Shown one piece after another: positions 25,722 through 34,314 of a stretch of 36,745 bases of DNA. How positions within the stretch are numbered: position 1 is the first letter of the stretch; every line of letters starts with the position of its first letter. Origin of the DNA: Rhodospirillaceae bacterium (lineage in GTDB: Bacteria; Pseudomonadota; Alphaproteobacteria; Rhodospirillales; Rhodospirillaceae); NCBI GenBank assembly GCA_002737725.1, contig NSIP01000019.1, forward strand, positions 1 to 36,745, in the 5' to 3' direction. The position numbers were made by a program, and so were the translations under genes. Under the pieces are notes generated by a model, which saw only the letters and a program-made list of their open reading frames with translations, did not search any database and was not told where the DNA came from.

Positions 25722-25970
25722 ATGTGCTGTTTTGTCTACGTTTTAGGCTGCCGCGATAAGGTGGGTGCCCGTACGTATGTGGGCTGGACCACCGACCTTG
25801 AGGCACGGCTAGCAAGCCACAACTGCGGCACCGGGGCCAAGTCGACTCGCGGGCGCGTTTGGGTGCTGCTGTATGCCGAGCGCTATCATTTCCGCCATGA
25901 GGCCATGAGCCGCGAATGGTACCTCAAACGTGACCGGAGTTTTCGGAAACGATTAGCTGGCCATCTCTGA
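25722..25970 (+). CDS. GIY-YIG nuclease-superfamily protein (YhbQ-like)
   Basis: A small 82-residue protein made of one GIY-YIG domain. FVYVLGCRD and TYVGWTTDLEARLASHN give the two-strand signature (YVL and YVG), with Arg in the following helix, and GAKSTRGRVWVLLYAE follows. Short stand-alone members such as YhbQ/UPF0213 are widespread with poorly known roles; some are linked to DNA damage. ATG 25722 has AAAAGG about 6 bases upstream. It is the only plus-strand gene inside the long minus-strand block. Confidence 0.85.
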   Translation: MCCFVYVLGCRDKVGARTYVGWTTDLEARLASHNCGTGAKSTRGRVWVLLYAERYHFRHEAMSREWYLKRDRSFRKRLAGHL

Positions 25971-26366
25971 AGCGTGAACAAGAATTAGATATAACCGCCG
26001 CGCTCGGTACCAATCGTACGTCAGTTAAATGCTCATCACTGATGCTAATGTATTTTACAAGTGTAACTATAAAAGAATAAGAAACGATTTACTCAGTATA
26101 GTTTCGCTCGATAATCATTCCACACATACCGTCGATGCTCGCGAGCACCGCCGACAATTTTCCCCGCATATCACTGACGCCGAACGGGGACCGATCGTTT
26201 CGTGGCGCTGAAGCTCGAAAATATTATCGGAGACTTGTGGATTTCGACGAATCATAAACTGGTAATCCTAGTGAAGGGATTTGGTCACATGATAACAACT
26301 ATTATTTGTTAATAACCCGTTTCGCAAGCCGATCACGAAACGGCATCTTTCTGCCTCCCTGTAGTG
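25971..26366. other. A+T-rich intergenic region
   Basis: About 395 bases between the GIY-YIG gene and the convergent M2 peptidase gene. It is much more A+T-rich than its neighbours. The open frames on either strand (for example 26029-26211 plus) give no recognisable protein. One hairpin near the M2 end is listed separately. It could hold an eroded gene, but I cannot identify one. Confidence 0.4.
26317..26343 (-). terminator. Hairpin after the M2 peptidase gene
   Basis: CCGTTTCG (26317-26324) and CGAAACGG (26336-26343) form an 8-pair stem with an 11-base loop, 23 bases beyond the peptidase stop on the minus strand. It is followed by GTTATTAAC rather than a U-run, so at best it is a weak terminator. 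Confidence 0.35.
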
Positions 26367-28217
26367 TTATTTCCACCCACAACTCCGCGACTTGTTCTGC
26401 TCGCGCAGGTACACCATCAGCGGCTCGAAGTAGGCCACAATCGCTGAGCCATCCATTTGTCTCGAGCCGGTGAATGCCTCAAGGGCATCAGGCCACGGTT
26501 GCGAGGAGCCCATGGCCAGCATGGAATTGAACTTCGCACCCACTTCTTTAGATCCATAGAACGAACAGCGATGAAGTGGGCCTTTCCAGCCCATGGAATC
26601 GCATGCGGCTTTATAGAATTGGTACTGCAGAATGCGCGCCAGGAAGTAGCGCATATACGGCACGCCACCGGCGATGTGATATTTGGCGGCCGGGTCAAAA
26701 TCATCGGCCGAACGTACTATAGGTGGGCGCACACCTTGATAGTCTTTGCGCAGTTTCCACCAGCCCTCGTTGTAAGTGGCGGGAGTGAGTTGGCCTGAAA
26801 ATACCTGCCAGCGCCATTTATCGACCAGCAATCCAAACGGCAGGAACGCCACGCCATTCATGGCGCGTTGCATTAGCAGCCCCACATCTTTGGAGGCATC
26901 GGGAACATCCTCAATCAGCCCAATTTGTTTGAGGTATTCAGGCGTGATCGACAGCGCTATCATATCTCCAATAGCTTCATGGAAGCCATCGTTGGCCCCA
27001 CCACGGAATAAGACGGGCTGGCCTTTGTAAGCGCGTTGATAAAAATTGTGGCCCAATTCGTGGTGCACAGTCTGGAAGTTTTCGGCGTCGACCTGTGTGC
27101 ACATCTTGATGCGCAGGTCGTCTTTGTCGTTGAGGTTCCAGGCCGAGGCATGACAGACCACTTCGCGGCCTATGGGCTTGGTGATTTGCGACCGCTCCCA
27201 GAACGTCTGCGGCAATGGCTCGAAGCCCAGCGAGGTGAAGAAGCCCTCGCCCGTTTTGACAATCTTTTCAGGCGTGAAGTTTTTTGACTTGAGGATTTTG
27301 CTGAGATCAATTCCCGGGTCGGCTTTCTTTGGCGCCACAAGGTCACCGAGCGCTCCCCACTCTTGTGCCCACATATTGCCCAAAAGATCTGCGCGAATGG
27401 GTTGATCGAGCGGCACGATGCCGTTGCCGTATTTCTCATTCAGTTTCCCACGCACATGGCAATGAAGTTCATCATAGATCGGTTTCACTTGGGCCCACAG
27501 CCGATCAACTTCAACTGTAAAATCATCCGGCGGCATGTCGTAACCCGAGCGCCACAGCGCGCCTACATCGGCGTATCCCAACTCGCGTGCTCCAGCGTTC
27601 CCGATCTCGACCATGCGGGCGTAATCGGCCTTTATGGGCTTGGCAACAGCGTGCCATTTGGCCCACACCTCTGTCAGTTGCGCCGGGTCTCGCAGGGTTT
27701 GCATCAGCACTTCGGTTTCGTTCTGAGGCACTGTCTTGCCGCCGAACTCGATCTTGCCGGTTGAGTAAGCTGACGACAGCCGCGTTTTCACCTCGGCCAA
27801 CTCTGTGCCCAACTTCGGGTCTTGTGGGGCCGGGAGCGTGATCCCCTGCTTAATGAAGCTGAGTTTGCGGCGCACGTCAGCGGGGACGTTCACTGCATCG
27901 TATTTTTTGGCTTCAATTGCGAAATCGACTGCTCGCTTCGTGGCACGTTCGCTGATTCTTGAAACCAGCCACTGCGTATCAAAGTTGATATAGGTGGAAT
28001 AAACCCAGTTCGTGCGCGAGGATTCTTCGCTAAGTGCCACGAATTCCTGCTCGGCTTTGCTGATAAAGGCCGTTGCTTCTGCGGCCGTTGGCGCTGCGGG
28101 CTTCGTCGTTGTGAACGACTTGAACATCTCCATGCTGTGCGCGGCGGCCGCCGTTGCGAAAAACCCCGAGATGCTCAACACGACTGCGCGCGAAAACGGG
28201 CTGGATGGGAACGTCAT
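26367..28217 (-). CDS. M2-family (ACE-like) zinc metallopeptidase
   Basis: A 616-residue peptidyl-dipeptidase. The zinc site is HHELGHNFY (HELGH at 386-390) with third ligand Glu414 in GANDGFHEAIGD, 24 residues on, the same spacing as in angiotensin-converting enzyme. The N-terminus has a signal-peptide-like segment (SRAVVLSISGFFATAAAAHS), so it is probably periplasmic, cutting dipeptides from peptide C-termini. I chose ATG 28217 because AGGGGGG is 6 bases upstream; an in-frame codon at 28241 would place that site inside the gene. The stop and hairpin face the A+T-rich gap. It lies between holB and metG, which are usually adjacent. Confidence 0.93.
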   Translation of the reverse strand: MTFPSSPFSRAVVLSISGFFATAAAAHSMEMFKSFTTTKPAAPTAAEATAFISKAEQEFVALSEESSRTNWVYSTYINFDTQWLVSRISERATKRAVDFAIEAKKYDAVNVPADVRRKLSFIKQGITLPAPQDPKLGTELAEVKTRLSSAYSTGKIEFGGKTVPQNETEVLMQTLRDPAQLTEVWAKWHAVAKPIKADYARMVEIGNAGARELGYADVGALWRSGYDMPPDDFTVEVDRLWAQVKPIYDELHCHVRGKLNEKYGNGIVPLDQPIRADLLGNMWAQEWGALGDLVAPKKADPGIDLSKILKSKNFTPEKIVKTGEGFFTSLGFEPLPQTFWERSQITKPIGREVVCHASAWNLNDKDDLRIKMCTQVDAENFQTVHHELGHNFYQRAYKGQPVLFRGGANDGFHEAIGDMIALSITPEYLKQIGLIEDVPDASKDVGLLMQRAMNGVAFLPFGLLVDKWRWQVFSGQLTPATYNEGWWKLRKDYQGVRPPIVRSADDFDPAAKYHIAGGVPYMRYFLARILQYQFYKAACDSMGWKGPLHRCSFYGSKEVGAKFNSMLAMGSSQPWPDALEAFTGSRQMDGSAIVAYFEPLMVYLREQNKSRSCGWK

Positions 28218-28223
28218 CGGGTA

Positions 28224-28230
28224 CCCCCCT
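28224..28230 (-). promoter_or_regulatory. Ribosome-binding site fixing the M2 peptidase start
   Basis: AGGGGGG on the minus strand, 6 bases before ATG 28217. It lies inside the longer open frame from 28241 and therefore supports the downstream start. Confidence 0.5.
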
Positions 28231-28247
28231 GATTCGATCACTATAAT

Positions 28248-29348
28248 CTAAACCTTAGCCGCACTCTCGACCTTCATCAATGCCGTCAAAATGCTGCGCT
28301 TTTTGTCGAGGTTGATGGCCTCGGTGCGATTAGCTAAGTGCGTGATCTGTTGCCAAATATCGGCCCAGACGGCGGGCGACGCGGCGGCGGCGAGTTTGCT
28401 GCTGGCGGTACGCTCGCCCGGGATAATATCAGGGGCGTGTTGAAGTGTGTCCTGCGCACCCTGCGTCGCTACGCGTGCTAACCACCATGACAACAATCCC
28501 ATGAGCGTGCGAAAGGCATCGCCCTTCGTGGCCTGATCGCCGAGTGCGTGAAGTTTGGAGATGTTGAACTTTGGAGCGTCTTGCAAAAGGTCAATCAGGT
28601 TGCGGAATAACCCAATCCCGCCCTCGTCTGCTAGTTCCAACGCGCGTCCGATGCTGCCGTCGGCCAGGATGGCAAGCGGTGTCACATCGGCTGATTTGAT
28701 ATCGGGTCGGTAGCGACCAATCAACGTGCCCACTTGTATCTGAGTGAGCGGCCGCAAATCGAGCCTGCGACAACGCGAGCGGATCGTGGGCAACAAGCGA
28801 TCAGCGTTATGCACAACCAAGAACAGCAGCGCCCGGTCGGGGGGCTCTTCTAAGATTTTTAGTACTGCATTGGCAGCGTTGTTGTTCATCTCGTCGGCTG
28901 CGTCGATCACCAGCGCGCGCCATGCGCCTTCGGCGGGTGTCATCGATAAAAACCCACCGATCTCGCGCACTTCGTCAACGCCAATCACGGTTTTGCGCTT
29001 GGTCTGCTTGGCGTCCGACCATAGCCGTTCGATGCTGCGAAAATCGCTGTGGCCCATGGCCTGAACACGCCGAAAGACCGGATGACTGGCCGACATCTCA
29101 AGCGTTTGGGGTGGCGGCAGGCCGCCGAACATATCAGCCTCGGCGCTTCCAACTTGTTGCGCCAAGGCAAAGCGTGCCATGCGGTAAGCCAGTGTGGCTT
29201 TGCCGATGCCGCGTGGCCCCGCGATCAGCCAGGCATGGGCCAGCCGCCCACCACTCCAGGCACTGAGGTAGTCGCTCTCGGCTACAGCATGACCGATCAA
29301 GTACGGGTTGGCGCGTGGCTGGGGAGCAGTGACGTCGTCGTCAGTCAT
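28248..29348 (-). CDS. holB: DNA polymerase III delta-prime subunit
   Basis: A clamp-loader subunit of about 366 residues. It has a Walker A-like segment AGPRGIGKATLA near residue 47, a VIDAADEMNNNAANAVLKILEE-type segment corresponding to the sensor/Walker B region, and the SRC motif TIRSRCRRLDLRPL. The zinc-knuckle cysteines of E. coli HolB are not evident, as is frequent in Alphaproteobacteria. The start is ATG 29348, overlapping the tmk stop by 8 bases. Three extra codons are possible from 29357. The tmk-holB coupling is conserved in this class. Confidence 0.94.
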   Translation of the reverse strand: MTDDDVTAPQPRANPYLIGHAVAESDYLSAWSGGRLAHAWLIAGPRGIGKATLAYRMARFALAQQVGSAEADMFGGLPPPQTLEMSASHPVFRRVQAMGHSDFRSIERLWSDAKQTKRKTVIGVDEVREIGGFLSMTPAEGAWRALVIDAADEMNNNAANAVLKILEEPPDRALLFLVVHNADRLLPTIRSRCRRLDLRPLTQIQVGTLIGRYRPDIKSADVTPLAILADGSIGRALELADEGGIGLFRNLIDLLQDAPKFNISKLHALGDQATKGDAFRTLMGLLSWWLARVATQGAQDTLQHAPDIIPGERTASSKLAAAASPAVWADIWQQITHLANRTEAINLDKKRSILTALMKVESAAKV

Positions 29349-29985
29349 CGAGCACACTCAACACAGCCGACAATGTTTGCGCATGGGTGGCCTCCATGCT
29401 TTGAGTGGCATCGATCACCTTACAGCGCGCAGGCTCGGCCTTGGCAATCGCCAGAAAGCCCTGACGCAGCCGCTCGTGAAAATCGCGGCCCATGCGTTCG
29501 TAGCGATCTTCAGCAGCGGACTTGTTCATGTCAGGGCGAGCCATAGCGCGGGCCAAACCAATCTCGACCGGCAAGTCAAAAATGAGGGTGAGGTTGGGCT
29601 GGAAATCGCCCAAGGCAGCGCGATGAACCGCCTTCACAGCATCCTTGTCGACCCCATGCCCATAACCTTGATAGGCCATCGTTGAGTCCGCAAATCGATC
29701 TGAGATCACAACCTTACCGGCAGACATTGCGGGCCACACGGTTTGAACTACGTGATCACGCCGCGCTGCGTAAACCAGAAGCATTTCGGTTGCGCCATCC
29801 CAGCGTCCTGGCTCACCCTTTAAAAGCAAACCACGAATCTCCTCAGCCCCAACTGAACCTCCCGGTTCGCGGGTCATGATCACGTCACGATGCTGTGCTT
29901 GAAGAGCGGCGGCTAAGAGCTTGATCTGAGTCGACTTTCCGCCGCCCTCACCGCCCTCAAATGTGATGAAAAAACCGTTCGTCAA
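29341..29985 (-). CDS. tmk: Thymidylate kinase
   Basis: Phosphorylates dTMP to dTDP. A 214-residue P-loop kinase with FITFEGGEGGGKSTQIK (P-loop), the dTMP-binding TREPGG(S) segment and DRFADSTMAYQG, followed by TLIFDLPVEIGLARA; the LID region is present. The start codon is TTG at 29985, supported by a perfect AAGGAG (29993-29998) 7 bases upstream. It overlaps holB at its 3' end. Confidence 0.96.
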   Translation of the reverse strand: MTNGFFITFEGGEGGGKSTQIKLLAAALQAQHRDVIMTREPGGSVGAEEIRGLLLKGEPGRWDGATEMLLVYAARRDHVVQTVWPAMSAGKVVISDRFADSTMAYQGYGHGVDKDAVKAVHRAALGDFQPNLTLIFDLPVEIGLARAMARPDMNKSAAEDRYERMGRDFHERLRQGFLAIAKAEPARCKVIDATQSMEATHAQTLSAVLSVLDD

Positions 29986-29992
29986 CGCACTA

Positions 29993-29998
29993 CTCCTT
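29993..29998 (-). promoter_or_regulatory. Strong ribosome-binding site for the TTG start of tmk
   Basis: AAGGAG on the minus strand, 7 bases before TTG 29985. It confirms the rare start codon, since no ATG or GTG lies suitably near. Confidence 0.55.
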
Positions 29999-30042
29999 GC
30001 CCAAGCATAAGATTGCGTCGGGCCACCTGAAATAGCAACGCG

Positions 30043-31281
30043 CTACTGCGGCTGGGTTACCGTTGTTGCTGGTCCGGCGGGTGGTGGCGCTGCTTGAGGG
30101 GCTGCGCTGGCCGCAGGCATCGGCGGGCCTAAAAAGATATAAGTCGCAGCAGCCTTTAAACGACCGATCAGGCCGAGCCTGCCTGCGCTTTCTCCTGCGG
30201 TAATTGTCACTTGCAAGGTCTCCATTCCTTTGGCCCCGATCACCAGTTTGCCAACTTCGGCACCTTGGGCGATGGGTGCTGGCAATGGTCCATCATAAAC
30301 GGCTTTTACGCTCACACTTTGGGCCTGTGCTCTTGGCAACGTCACAACCAAGTCTCTTTGGATGATGAGTGGAATGCTTGCCTTGTCTCCTAACCAAACC
30401 TCGGCATCGGTCACTTTGGCGCCCGCGACAAATAAGTTCCGGTTGGTGAACTCACGGAAGCCCCAATCCATTAGTTTTGATGTCTCTTCATCACGGGATT
30501 TGATGCTGGCCATTCCGTTGGCTGCCAAAATGAGACGACGGCCATTACGAATGGCTGATGCTGTTAGCCCATACCCGGCTGCTTCCGTATGGCCTGTTTT
30601 AAGGCCATCAGCCCCACTGTCGACCTTGTAGAGCAGCGGATTGCGATTGCCTTGGGTGATGCCGTTGTAAGTAAAGTTGGTCTCGCTATAGAGCGAGTAG
30701 TATTCGGGAAAATCAGCAATGATGCGTCGTGCCAGCACCGTGAGGTCGCGCACGGTCATATAGTGCTCGGGATGCGGCAACCCGGTAGCATTCATGAAAT
30801 TACTGTTGATGAGGCCAATCTCTTTGGCTTTGGCGTTCATCTTCTCAGCGAAGGCTTCTTCGCTTCCAGCTAAGTTTTCGGCCAACACAATGCAGGCATC
30901 GTTGCCCGATTGGATGATCATACCCCTGAGCAAATTCTCGATTTTGACTTTGTCACCTGGGTTTAAGAACATGGTCGAGCCTCCCGAGGCCGCCCCTCCA
31001 ATTTTCCAGGCGTTATTTGAGACCGTCATTTCATCGTCGAGCGATACACGACCCGCTTTAATGGCATCGAAGGCCATGTAGGCGGTCATCAGCTTGCTCA
31101 TGGACGACGGCGGCATACGCTCGTCGGCTTGCTTCGAATCCAGCACAGCGCCGGTTAGGAAATCTAACAAGATGTATTCACGCGCCGCAATATCGATGGC
31201 CTGAGCGCGCACGCTGAGAGATGCGACACACAACACGGTGAGCAGCACAGCCTGAGCAAACAGTTTAGGAAACATGTTCAT
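30043..31281 (-). CDS. dacC: D-alanyl-D-alanine carboxypeptidase (PBP5/6 type)
   Basis: A low-molecular-weight penicillin-binding protein that trims the terminal D-Ala of peptidoglycan stems. A signal peptide covers residues 1-28 (LLTVLCVASLSVRAQA). The active-site motifs are SMSK (Ser60-Lys63), SGN in IIQSGNDAC, and KTG in GLKTGHTEAAGYG. A C-terminal PBP5 beta domain follows, then a hydrophobic/amphipathic piece and a Pro/Ala-rich tail. Length 412. AAGGG lies 5 bases before ATG 31281. It could equally be named dacA/dacF. It sits in the conserved rlpA-dacC-tmk-holB row. Confidence 0.93.
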   Translation of the reverse strand: MNMFPKLFAQAVLLTVLCVASLSVRAQAIDIAAREYILLDFLTGAVLDSKQADERMPPSSMSKLMTAYMAFDAIKAGRVSLDDEMTVSNNAWKIGGAASGGSTMFLNPGDKVKIENLLRGMIIQSGNDACIVLAENLAGSEEAFAEKMNAKAKEIGLINSNFMNATGLPHPEHYMTVRDLTVLARRIIADFPEYYSLYSETNFTYNGITQGNRNPLLYKVDSGADGLKTGHTEAAGYGLTASAIRNGRRLILAANGMASIKSRDEETSKLMDWGFREFTNRNLFVAGAKVTDAEVWLGDKASIPLIIQRDLVVTLPRAQAQSVSVKAVYDGPLPAPIAQGAEVGKLVIGAKGMETLQVTITAGESAGRLGLIGRLKAAATYIFLGPPMPAASAAPQAAPPPAGPATTVTQPQ

Positions 31282-31322
31282 GGTTACCCTTAAAGCTCAG
31301 ATCGCCCTCGCAGGGTCGGCGT

Positions 31323-32279
31323 TCAGAACCTGACGATTTGTGCATCCTCGTAGCCGAAGGATTTGATCTGCCCCAAGAGGCTTTCTGCGCCGGTATCATC
31401 CTGCAAAGGGCCAAGACGGACGCGGTAGAGCAGCTTTCCTGCGACGTTTGTCGTCACAATGAACACGTTGCCAAATTCCCGCAGCTGCTGCTCAAGTCGA
31501 TGGGCATTAGACGGCTCAGAAAAGGCGCCAGCCTGGATGTAAACCCCCGTCCCTGCGGGCAAATCGACCTTGCCCTTCCCAGGAACAGATTTTTGCGGCA
31601 CTGGCTCGGGCAGCTTAGCAACTTGAACTGGTTTTGGGGCCGGAGCGGATTTGGCTGGCGTGCCAGGCGGTGAAGCCAGTGCCGATGAGGCAATCGCCAG
31701 ACGCGGCGCGGCGTTAATTTTTGGCATTTCGCCGGGGTTCTTTGCCAGGAGCTGATTCTTAAGCGTCATGCTTTCGTCGCGATCGATCTCGACGCGGACG
31801 CGAGCGATGCCTTGCTCTTTAAACCCTAAAAGCTGCGCACCTTGCCGCGAGATATCGATGATGCGCTTGCTTTTGAACGGCCCACGGTCGTTGATCGTGA
31901 GTTTAACCGAGCGGCCGTTTTCGAGGTTTGTGACGTTAACGATGCTGGGTAACGGCAAGGTTGGGTGAGCTGCAGTCAGCGCGTTCATGTCATAGCGCTC
32001 GCCGTTCGCCGTGCGCTTGCCATGGAAATCGGCCCCATACCACGAGGCCGTACCCTCCTCGACATAGGAATAGTCTTCCGAGGGATAGTACCAAGTGCCT
32101 TCGATCTGATAGGGGCTGCCAACCTTATAGGCCCCACTCCCGGCGTCGGGAGCGCTGGCCTGGGGCGTTAGCGTGGGCGGTGACGGGGCACGACCCGTCG
32201 AGCACGCAGCCAAGGCGCTGGCGAATACAAAAACATACAAGAGGCGTGGGTTGCCCCACCTTAAACCAAGATGTCGCAT
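31323..32279 (-). CDS. rlpA: RlpA-family lytic transglycosylase lipoprotein with SPOR domain
   Basis: An outer-membrane lipoprotein (lipobox LAAC, Cys26) of 318 residues. A double-psi beta-barrel (about 75-165) shows GTASWYGADFHGKRTANGE, the catalytic Glu of the family, and LTINDRGPFKSKRIIDIS. After a Pro/Ala-rich linker a C-terminal SPOR domain (about 240-318) shows VYIQAGAFSEPSNAHRLEQQ, which binds denuded glycan at the septum. RlpA cleaves such glycan in some species. Adjacent to dacC and mltB-type genes, it belongs to a cell-wall remodelling set. Confidence 0.94.
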   Translation of the reverse strand: MRHLGLRWGNPRLLYVFVFASALAACSTGRAPSPPTLTPQASAPDAGSGAYKVGSPYQIEGTWYYPSEDYSYVEEGTASWYGADFHGKRTANGERYDMNALTAAHPTLPLPSIVNVTNLENGRSVKLTINDRGPFKSKRIIDISRQGAQLLGFKEQGIARVRVEIDRDESMTLKNQLLAKNPGEMPKINAAPRLAIASSALASPPGTPAKSAPAPKPVQVAKLPEPVPQKSVPGKGKVDLPAGTGVYIQAGAFSEPSNAHRLEQQLREFGNVFIVTTNVAGKLLYRVRLGPLQDDTGAESLLGQIKSFGYEDAQIVRF

Positions 32280-32321
32280 GATCTAGTGTCAAAAATTACA
32301 GTAACTACAACAGCTTGTAGC

Positions 32322-33665
32322 CTACTGGCGCGCGTCGCGCAAGGCGACCCCCTGGTTTTGGCCTGCGCATGGGATGCCCTGCTCGGATGCGACTGCTAAA
32401 AACGCGACGGTTTTTTGATCGGCATACCCATCTGCAGGCAGTTTGCAGGCCGCCTGATACTGGCGCAACGCCCGCCGGGTCACGCTGCCCAGCGTTCCGT
32501 CCGGCTCAGCTTTTAGGTGACCGAATTTCTTGAGTGTGGCTTGCAGTTGCACCACTTGATCTCGCGACAATGGATCATCGCTATTGCGCACAGCGACCAG
32601 CACAGGAGCTCCGCTAATCCTGTCGGACAAGAGGCCAATCGCTAAAGCATATGAAATCGAGCGGTTCCACTTCAGAATAATCCGGAAGTTGTCATATACA
32701 AGAAAAGCAGGGCCATTGCGGCCAGACGGCAAGATGAGCGCCGCGCTGACGTCTTGCTTTGGCAGCGGTTGCCCGTCGGCCCGTGTGATGCCCAGCAGGG
32801 CCCACGCATTGAGAGGCTTCAAGGTTTCAGCAGCACCACTATCCAAGCTGGCCAACGTGAGGTCGAAGTTTTGCGGCAGCCGCACTTCCCTTCCCCAGCT
32901 GCGTTTTGAGTCCCAACCCAGATTCTTCAAATAATTTGCTCCCGATCCCAAGGCGTCGGTGGTTTGTTCCCAAACATCGATACGGCCATCCCCGCTCTCA
33001 TCGACGGCATGACGCAAGAACGTTGATGGCATAAATTGGGTTTGCCCGATCGCCCCCGCCCAAGACCCGACCATCTTATCTATAGCGATATGCCCGCGAT
33101 CGATGATCGTCAAAGCGTCGAATAACTCGGTGCGGAAAAATGTGCTGCGCCGCCCATCGAAGGCTAAGGTCGCCAGAGCGGTTGGAACCTTGAAGCTACC
33201 GATATTGCGACCATAGTTGGTCTCAAGGCCCCAAAAGGCTACCAACACCCGGCCAGGAACGCCGTATTTGGCTTCAAGGCGTGCCAGCAGGTCGCGGTTC
33301 TCCTTTAACCGAGCGCTGCCGTCTCGCACACGGGCCTCGGAGACAGCGGAAACCAAATATTTCCAAAACGTTTGGGTAAATTCTGGCTGTTTGCGGTCCA
33401 ACTCAACCACACGCGGGGTGGGAGTTATGGAATCAAGTGATGCGACCAATGTCGGCTCAGAAATACCCTTCCGCGCGGCTTCCGCCCGAAAGTCGGCCAG
33501 CCAGGATTGAAAGGCTTGTTGATCAGGCAACGCTCCTGGCGCGGTGCGGTGCTCTTGGGTCACTGCCCGCCCCACCTGTGCGGGTGGCGCGGGCGGTGTC
33601 GCGCAGCCCGCTATAAGTAGGGACAGGCTAACAGCCGAGGCGTTCAGGCGAAATGCATACGTCAT
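32322..33665 (-). CDS. MltB-type lytic murein transglycosylase lipoprotein
   Basis: About 447 residues. A lipobox (LLIAGC, Cys21) points to a lipoprotein. The transglycosylase domain has the catalytic Glu in FWGLETNYGRN and the substrate segment WAGAIGQTQFMPSTFL, followed by DVWEQTTDALGSGANYL. A C-terminal peptidoglycan-binding domain shows VVQLQATLKKFGHL and TRRALRQYQAACKLPADGY. This architecture fits SltB/MltB family 3 enzymes. I chose ATG 33665, which gives a normal lipoprotein signal; the frame opens 14 codons earlier. Convergent with no gene: its 5' side is divergent from the cyclase fragment. Confidence 0.93.
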   Translation of the reverse strand: MTYAFRLNASAVSLSLLIAGCATPPAPPAQVGRAVTQEHRTAPGALPDQQAFQSWLADFRAEAARKGISEPTLVASLDSITPTPRVVELDRKQPEFTQTFWKYLVSAVSEARVRDGSARLKENRDLLARLEAKYGVPGRVLVAFWGLETNYGRNIGSFKVPTALATLAFDGRRSTFFRTELFDALTIIDRGHIAIDKMVGSWAGAIGQTQFMPSTFLRHAVDESGDGRIDVWEQTTDALGSGANYLKNLGWDSKRSWGREVRLPQNFDLTLASLDSGAAETLKPLNAWALLGITRADGQPLPKQDVSAALILPSGRNGPAFLVYDNFRIILKWNRSISYALAIGLLSDRISGAPVLVAVRNSDDPLSRDQVVQLQATLKKFGHLKAEPDGTLGSVTRRALRQYQAACKLPADGYADQKTVAFLAVASEQGIPCAGQNQGVALRDARQ

Positions 33666-33796
33666 GTCATACTCAGTATCCAATAGGCCCTCATAACATA
33701 ACCTCATGATCTGAGTAGAAAATTAAGCATAAGAGGCTTTTGCAATGGATTCTTCGGCGTGACTCTGGGAGGGTGTTTTGAGTACAATGTTGCCTT

Positions 33797-34303
33797 GTGG
33801 GACAACTCACTCTTGAGGGTGTGGTGACGGGGATTCAGATGCAAGATCAAGCTCAACCAGACCAAGTTCAAGCTTCAATTCAGGCTGCTCAAGATGCTTT
33901 CGGATATAGCGCTATGGACTGCCAAAAGGTCATCGGGGATTACAACAAATCTAAGACGCCGGAAGATCAGTTTCATATTCGTATCGACGTTCACATGGGC
34001 GAAGTGATTCACACCGCCAACGACGTGTTCGGTGAGGGCGTGAATATCGCCGCGCGTATTGAACCAAAAGCCGACCCGGATGGTATTGCTGTGTCGGATG
34101 TGATCGCCAACGCGTGCTGGAACAAAGTTCCTGCGCACTTTCAAAGTATGGGCCGATTGCCCATGAAAAACATCGCCAACCCACCTGATCTGTTCAAGGC
34201 TTACCCCATCGAGCAGCAATCAGCCGCGAAGGTTGCAAAGCCTGGAACTGTACCGGCTGCTTCCGCTGGTGGATCGGCTCCGGGTGGCGTGTTCAAGATT
34301 TAG
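33797..34303 (+). CDS. Class III nucleotide-cyclase homology fragment
   Basis: An intact 168-codon frame whose middle is the second half of an adenylate/guanylate cyclase domain: IRIDVHMGEVIHTANDVFGEGVNIAARIEP, read as HMGEV then VFGEGVNIAARIE, followed by ADPDGIAVSDVI and PMKNIANPPDLFKAY. The first half, which holds the first metal-binding Asp and the GDG hairpin, is missing, so cyclase activity is unlikely. The first ~40 codons (Gln-rich) are not recognisable. Starts are GTG 33797 or ATG 33839. The C-terminal tail is Gly/Ser/Ala/Pro-rich. It ends 11 bases before the ABC importer gene. It may be a remnant or a small cyclase-derived protein. Confidence 0.6.
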   Translation: MGQLTLEGVVTGIQMQDQAQPDQVQASIQAAQDAFGYSAMDCQKVIGDYNKSKTPEDQFHIRIDVHMGEVIHTANDVFGEGVNIAARIEPKADPDGIAVSDVIANACWNKVPAHFQSMGRLPMKNIANPPDLFKAYPIEQQSAAKVAKPGTVPAASAGGSAPGGVFKI

Positions 34304-34314
34304 CTTTGAAAGTG

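Noticed and set aside
26029-26211. 60-codon plus-strand open frame in the A+T-rich gap
   Set aside because: No ribosome site and no familiar motif; a slight resemblance to transposase N-termini is too weak.
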